NCBI GenBank assembly: GCA_028712345.1
Contig: JAQTQF010000014.1
Coordinates: 1-16,350 of the forward strand
Origin: Phycisphaerae bacterium
GTDB lineage: Bacteria > Planctomycetota > Phycisphaerae > Sedimentisphaerales > UBA12454
Direction: 5' to 3'
Length of the DNA stretch: 16,350 nucleotides
Part shown: positions 13,798 to 16,350 of the stretch, piece by piece
How the letters are laid out: each line of letters opens with the position of its first letter
How positions within the stretch are numbered: position 1 is the first letter of the stretch
Translations under genes and position numbers: made by a program
Notes under the pieces: generated by a model
Seen by the model: the letters and a program-made list of their open reading frames with translations, nothing else
Database searches by the model: none
Told to the model about the DNA's origin: nothing

Positions 13798-14436
13798 ATG
13801 GACAATCACAGCAAAAAACTGCGTTTAATGGCAGCGGTTGGGGCGGTTGTCTGTCTGTTTCAATGTTCGGCATTTGCAGGGGCGTATTATTCTTTCGGCA
13901 AAAGCGTTAATAAATCTTTTGGCTCCGATCCTAACAGAGTAAAAACCTCACTGGTGGAGAATATTTTCGTGCCAATCAATGGCACGGTTCTTGACTTGAA
14001 TCTTGCAATCGATATTGAGCATCCAAGTATATGTGACCTTAAAATTTATATTATAAACCCTGCCGGGTCGATTGCCGCCTGTATTCACAGCTATGATGTT
14101 CGTACTTTCAAAGATGGTCTAGCAGATTATCACTGGACAATTTTTGACGCTGAAGCGCCTGTCAGTATCTATGACGGCAGCAGTCCGTTTTCCGGTTTGT
14201 TTCGGCCCAGCAAACCGAACAATTTAAGCGGCTTCTATGGTCAACAAAGTTTCGGCAACTGGCAGGTTCAGGTTGATGATTGGGTGTATGTTACTAATGG
14301 CATATTCAAAGGCGTAAGACTTGATTTTTGCATTGAGCCGATTCAGAGTGTTCAGCTTAATCCTGAGCCAACGACAATTTCAGTTTTTTGTCTCGGCGGG
14401 GCGATGATTTTTCTTCGCCGAAAGTCTGCCGCTTAA
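13798..14436 (+). CDS. Exported P-domain-like protein with PEP-CTERM sorting signal
   Basis: This 212-residue protein has a signal peptide: basic KKLR at 6-9, a hydrophobic core to about residue 24, and cleavage likely after AFA (about 27). The middle resembles a proprotein-convertase P/homoB-type beta-sandwich: an N-terminal strand set, then VLDLNLAIDIEHPSICDLKIYIINPAG, and later SFGNWQVQVDDWV, the usual P-domain end pattern. The C-terminus is a classic PEP-CTERM tail: PEP at 189-191, a short hydrophobic helix to about 206, then RRK. Such tails are recognised by exosortase at the membrane, then cleaved, and the protein is released or anchored outside the cell. No exosortase or protease domain is in the window. 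The P-domain assignment is by pattern and less certain than the export signals. Confidence 0.8.
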   Translation: MDNHSKKLRLMAAVGAVVCLFQCSAFAGAYYSFGKSVNKSFGSDPNRVKTSLVENIFVPINGTVLDLNLAIDIEHPSICDLKIYIINPAGSIAACIHSYDVRTFKDGLADYHWTIFDAEAPVSIYDGSSPFSGLFRPSKPNNLSGFYGQQSFGNWQVQVDDWVYVTNGIFKGVRLDFCIEPIQSVQLNPEPTTISVFCLGGAMIFLRRKSAA

Positions 14437-14482
14437 GCTGGAGAAAATAGCCCCCGCAAGCCGATAGTATTCTATGTAGATT

Positions 14483-14506
14483 GCGCAGTTGCTTTGCGCT
14501 TATAAT
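14483..14506 (+). promoter_or_regulatory. Possible ftsK promoter with overlapping small hairpin
   Basis: A perfect TATAAT box lies at 14501-14506, about 42 nt before the ftsK start. The matching -35 is poor (TAGATT at 14478-14483, 17-nt spacer). A 5-bp hairpin GCGCA-loop-TGCGC (14483-14499) occupies the spacer. It could also be a weak terminator for the preceding gene, but there is no T-run. Confidence 0.35.
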
Positions 14507-14547
14507 GCTGAAAAATGAGATTTTATAGGACTTTTATAAGGTAAAGG

Positions 14548-16350
14548 GTGATAAGGTTGAAAGAAAAAAAGAGCAAATTAAGCAGGATTGCACTGCTAGT
14601 CTTCGCACTGGCGGTGGTTGTTGTGCTTTTCTTTAGCTGTATAAGTTTTAATAGCGGTGATTTTCCGAGCAAATATGTCTGGCCGAATAACAACCCCGCT
14701 AAAAACTGGTGCGGCAATGTCGGCGCTTTTGCAGCTTATTATCTGATGTATTATTTCGGGCCGGGTGTTCTGGTTTTACTGCTCGCTCTGGCGGCTGGGA
14801 TTATCTGGAAATTGTGCGGCAAAGAAATAAACCAGATTATTCTTCGTCTCGCCGGCGTGATTCTTTTGACGGCCTCGATTTCTTCGCTCGTTTATATGGT
14901 TAGTAAATATCCGGCAGGTTCTCTGCCTATTGGAAGCGGCGGGATTCTCGGAAGCGGCGTTACTTTATTTTTGGAAAATAATTTCTCGCTCCTCGGTTCA
15001 GTTATAATCGTAATAAGCAGTTTTATCATCGGAGCAATTCTGCTGGCCGATTCAATGGTGATATACAGTCTGCACATTTGCGGCGTATTATTTGCCCGGA
15101 TATTCGGTTGGTTTGCTCCGGCATGGTATTCGGCAAGGAAGCGGTCGAAATCGCTTGCGAGTATCTGGGAGAGGCTTAACGCAAGGAAATCCCAGTCTCA
15201 GCCCACGATAGCCGAGCTGCTTGCGGAAGAAGCCGGACATATCGAGCAGCAGGAGACGCCTCATCATGAAACTGTAAAAACAGATGAAGCTATCGAACTT
15301 CATCTCGAAAGAACAATAGCTTCTGCTCCTGCCGTTGTCAAAAAACCGCAGGTCGAGCCAGAACCTGTTTATGAATCTGAAAACTTTGACAGCTACCAGC
15401 TTCCGGGTCTAAACCTTCTGATGGAGCCAGAATACAACTTCGGTACCGTTCAGGAAAAAATCATAAAGGCCAAATCCGCTGCGCTCGAAAAAGTTCTCAA
15501 GGAATTCGGCATAGAAGCCAATGTTGTCGGCTCAGACCCGGGTCCGACGATAACGATGTTCGAGCTGTCCCTAGCGCCCGGCGTAAAGGTCAGCCAGATT
15601 TCAAATCTTTCCAACGATATAGCACGGGCGCTCGGCGCCCCGGCTGTTCGAGTTGTTGCTCCTTTGCCTGGCAGGCATACCATTGGGATTGATGTTCCAA
15701 ACAGTCAGAAGGAAACCGTCAGAATAAAAGACCTTCTCGTACGCGCCGGAGAATCATACAAAAAAATGCAATTGCCGCTGTTTCTTGGGAAGGACTCTTC
15801 TGGTCAGGCTCTCGTTTCGGATTTGACTTCAATGCCTCATCTGCTTATCGCAGGGACGACAGGTTCTGGAAAGAGCGTTTGCATCAACAGTATCGTTATG
15901 AGCATAATGCTTACGAAAAGGCCGGACGAGGTAAAACTTATTCTTGTTGACCCAAAAATGGTTGAGATGACGGCATTCGCGAAGCTGCCTCATCTGATGG
16001 CTCCAATAGTTACCGATGTCAGTCGTGCAGAGCAGATTTTCGAGTGGGCAACGACAAAGATGGACGAAAGATATTCGCTCCTGGCCGAGGCCGGCGTAAG
16101 GAATATTGCCGGCTATAATGCGCTCGGTGCAGAAGAAATAATTCGCAGATTCAATCCGCAGAGTCCTGAAGAAGAGGCGAGAATTCCAAAGAGGCTTCCT
16201 TATTTTGTTATCATCGTCGATGAGCTTGCCGATTTAATGATGACATCTTCCAAAGAAGTTGAAGCTTTTATCGTAAGGCTCGCACAGAAGAGCCGTGCGG
16301 TCGGTATTCATATTATCCTCGCTACACAGAGGCCTCAGGCGACCGTCGTT
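14548..16350 (+). CDS. ftsK: DNA translocase FtsK, N-terminal 601 codons
   Basis: The gene continues beyond the right edge. FtsK is the ATP-driven hexameric pump that moves chromosome termini through the closing division septum. The visible part has four membrane helices (roughly residues 10-30, 58-85, 90-112 and 145-185), then a linker rich in Glu, Pro and Gln, then the alpha/beta motor. The Walker A motif GTTGSGKS is at 436-443, VDPKMVEMTAF follows, and the Walker B motif VIIVDELADLMM has its Asp at 558. The gamma DNA-reading domain must lie outside. I choose GTG 14548 because AAGG lies 6 nt before it. TTG 14557 in the same frame is the other option, and a TAA at 14542 excludes anything earlier. 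Confidence 0.92.
   Translation, partial: MIRLKEKKSKLSRIALLVFALAVVVVLFFSCISFNSGDFPSKYVWPNNNPAKNWCGNVGAFAAYYLMYYFGPGVLVLLLALAAGIIWKLCGKEINQIILRLAGVILLTASISSLVYMVSKYPAGSLPIGSGGILGSGVTLFLENNFSLLGSVIIVISSFIIGAILLADSMVIYSLHICGVLFARIFGWFAPAWYSARKRSKSLASIWERLNARKSQSQPTIAELLAEEAGHIEQQETPHHETVKTDEAIELHLERTIASAPAVVKKPQVEPEPVYESENFDSYQLPGLNLLMEPEYNFGTVQEKIIKAKSAALEKVLKEFGIEANVVGSDPGPTITMFELSLAPGVKVSQISNLSNDIARALGAPAVRVVAPLPGRHTIGIDVPNSQKETVRIKDLLVRAGESYKKMQLPLFLGKDSSGQALVSDLTSMPHLLIAGTTGSGKSVCINSIVMSIMLTKRPDEVKLILVDPKMVEMTAFAKLPHLMAPIVTDVSRAEQIFEWATTKMDERYSLLAEAGVRNIAGYNALGAEEIIRRFNPQSPEEEARIPKRLPYFVIIVDELADLMMTSSKEVEAFIVRLAQKSRAVGIHIILATQRPQATVV

Overview
The window looks like a piece of a planctomycete chromosome, most likely class Phycisphaerae. 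The grounds are a secreted protein with a C-terminal PEP-CTERM sorting signal, a bacterial TMTC-like membrane glycosyltransferase with TPR repeats, planctomycete-style leucine genes, and DUF6868 and DUF6485 small proteins. This placement comes from family recognition, not from a marker gene. There is no rRNA, tRNA, CRISPR array, transposase or prophage. Nearly all of it is ordinary housekeeping gene content. The interest lies in regulation between genes, in short repeats, and in one foreign-looking gene.

Layout. (1) 2-3643, plus strand: the 3' end of purC, then a tightly packed run of a TPR-containing GT-C-type membrane protein, a sugar isomerase/epimerase-like TIM barrel, a shikimate-kinase-like protein and a two-helix DUF6868 protein. 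Spacings are 3 nt, 20 nt, a 1-nt overlap and a 4-nt overlap, so this is probably one operon. (2) 3685-8573, minus strand: a complete leucine operon in the order leuA-leuC-leuD-leuB, ending in a strong intrinsic terminator. A small cysteine-rich DUF6485 gene begins directly behind that terminator. (3) 8574-8942: a 369-bp divergent control region between leuA and asd. It holds back-to-back sigma70-type promoters and, on the leuA side, what looks like a leucine attenuator: a 25-codon leader ORF with five Leu in six residues, a terminator-like hairpin with a T-rich tail, and a 7-nt segment able to form a competing antiterminator. (4) 8943-10783, plus strand: asd with its own promoter and terminator, then truA. 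(5) 10814-11419: a very AT-rich orphan gene (about 25% GC by hand count), probably recently acquired. (6) 11446-13709, plus strand: a GT4 glycosyltransferase, a DUF502 membrane protein and a YjbQ/UPF0047 protein. (7) 13798-14436: a P-domain-like PEP-CTERM exported protein with a consensus promoter so close to its ATG that the mRNA may be leaderless. (8) 14548-end: the N-terminal 601 codons of FtsK, cut by the window edge.

The genes fit a free-living organism that makes its own branched-chain and aspartate-family amino acids: leuABCD convert 2-ketoisovalerate to 2-ketoisocaproate, and asd supplies the aspartate-semialdehyde branch. A recurrent oddity is a set of short AT-rich tandem micro-repeats (periods 7, about 9, 10 and 14 bp) at gene borders and, twice, inside the glycosyltransferase reading frame.
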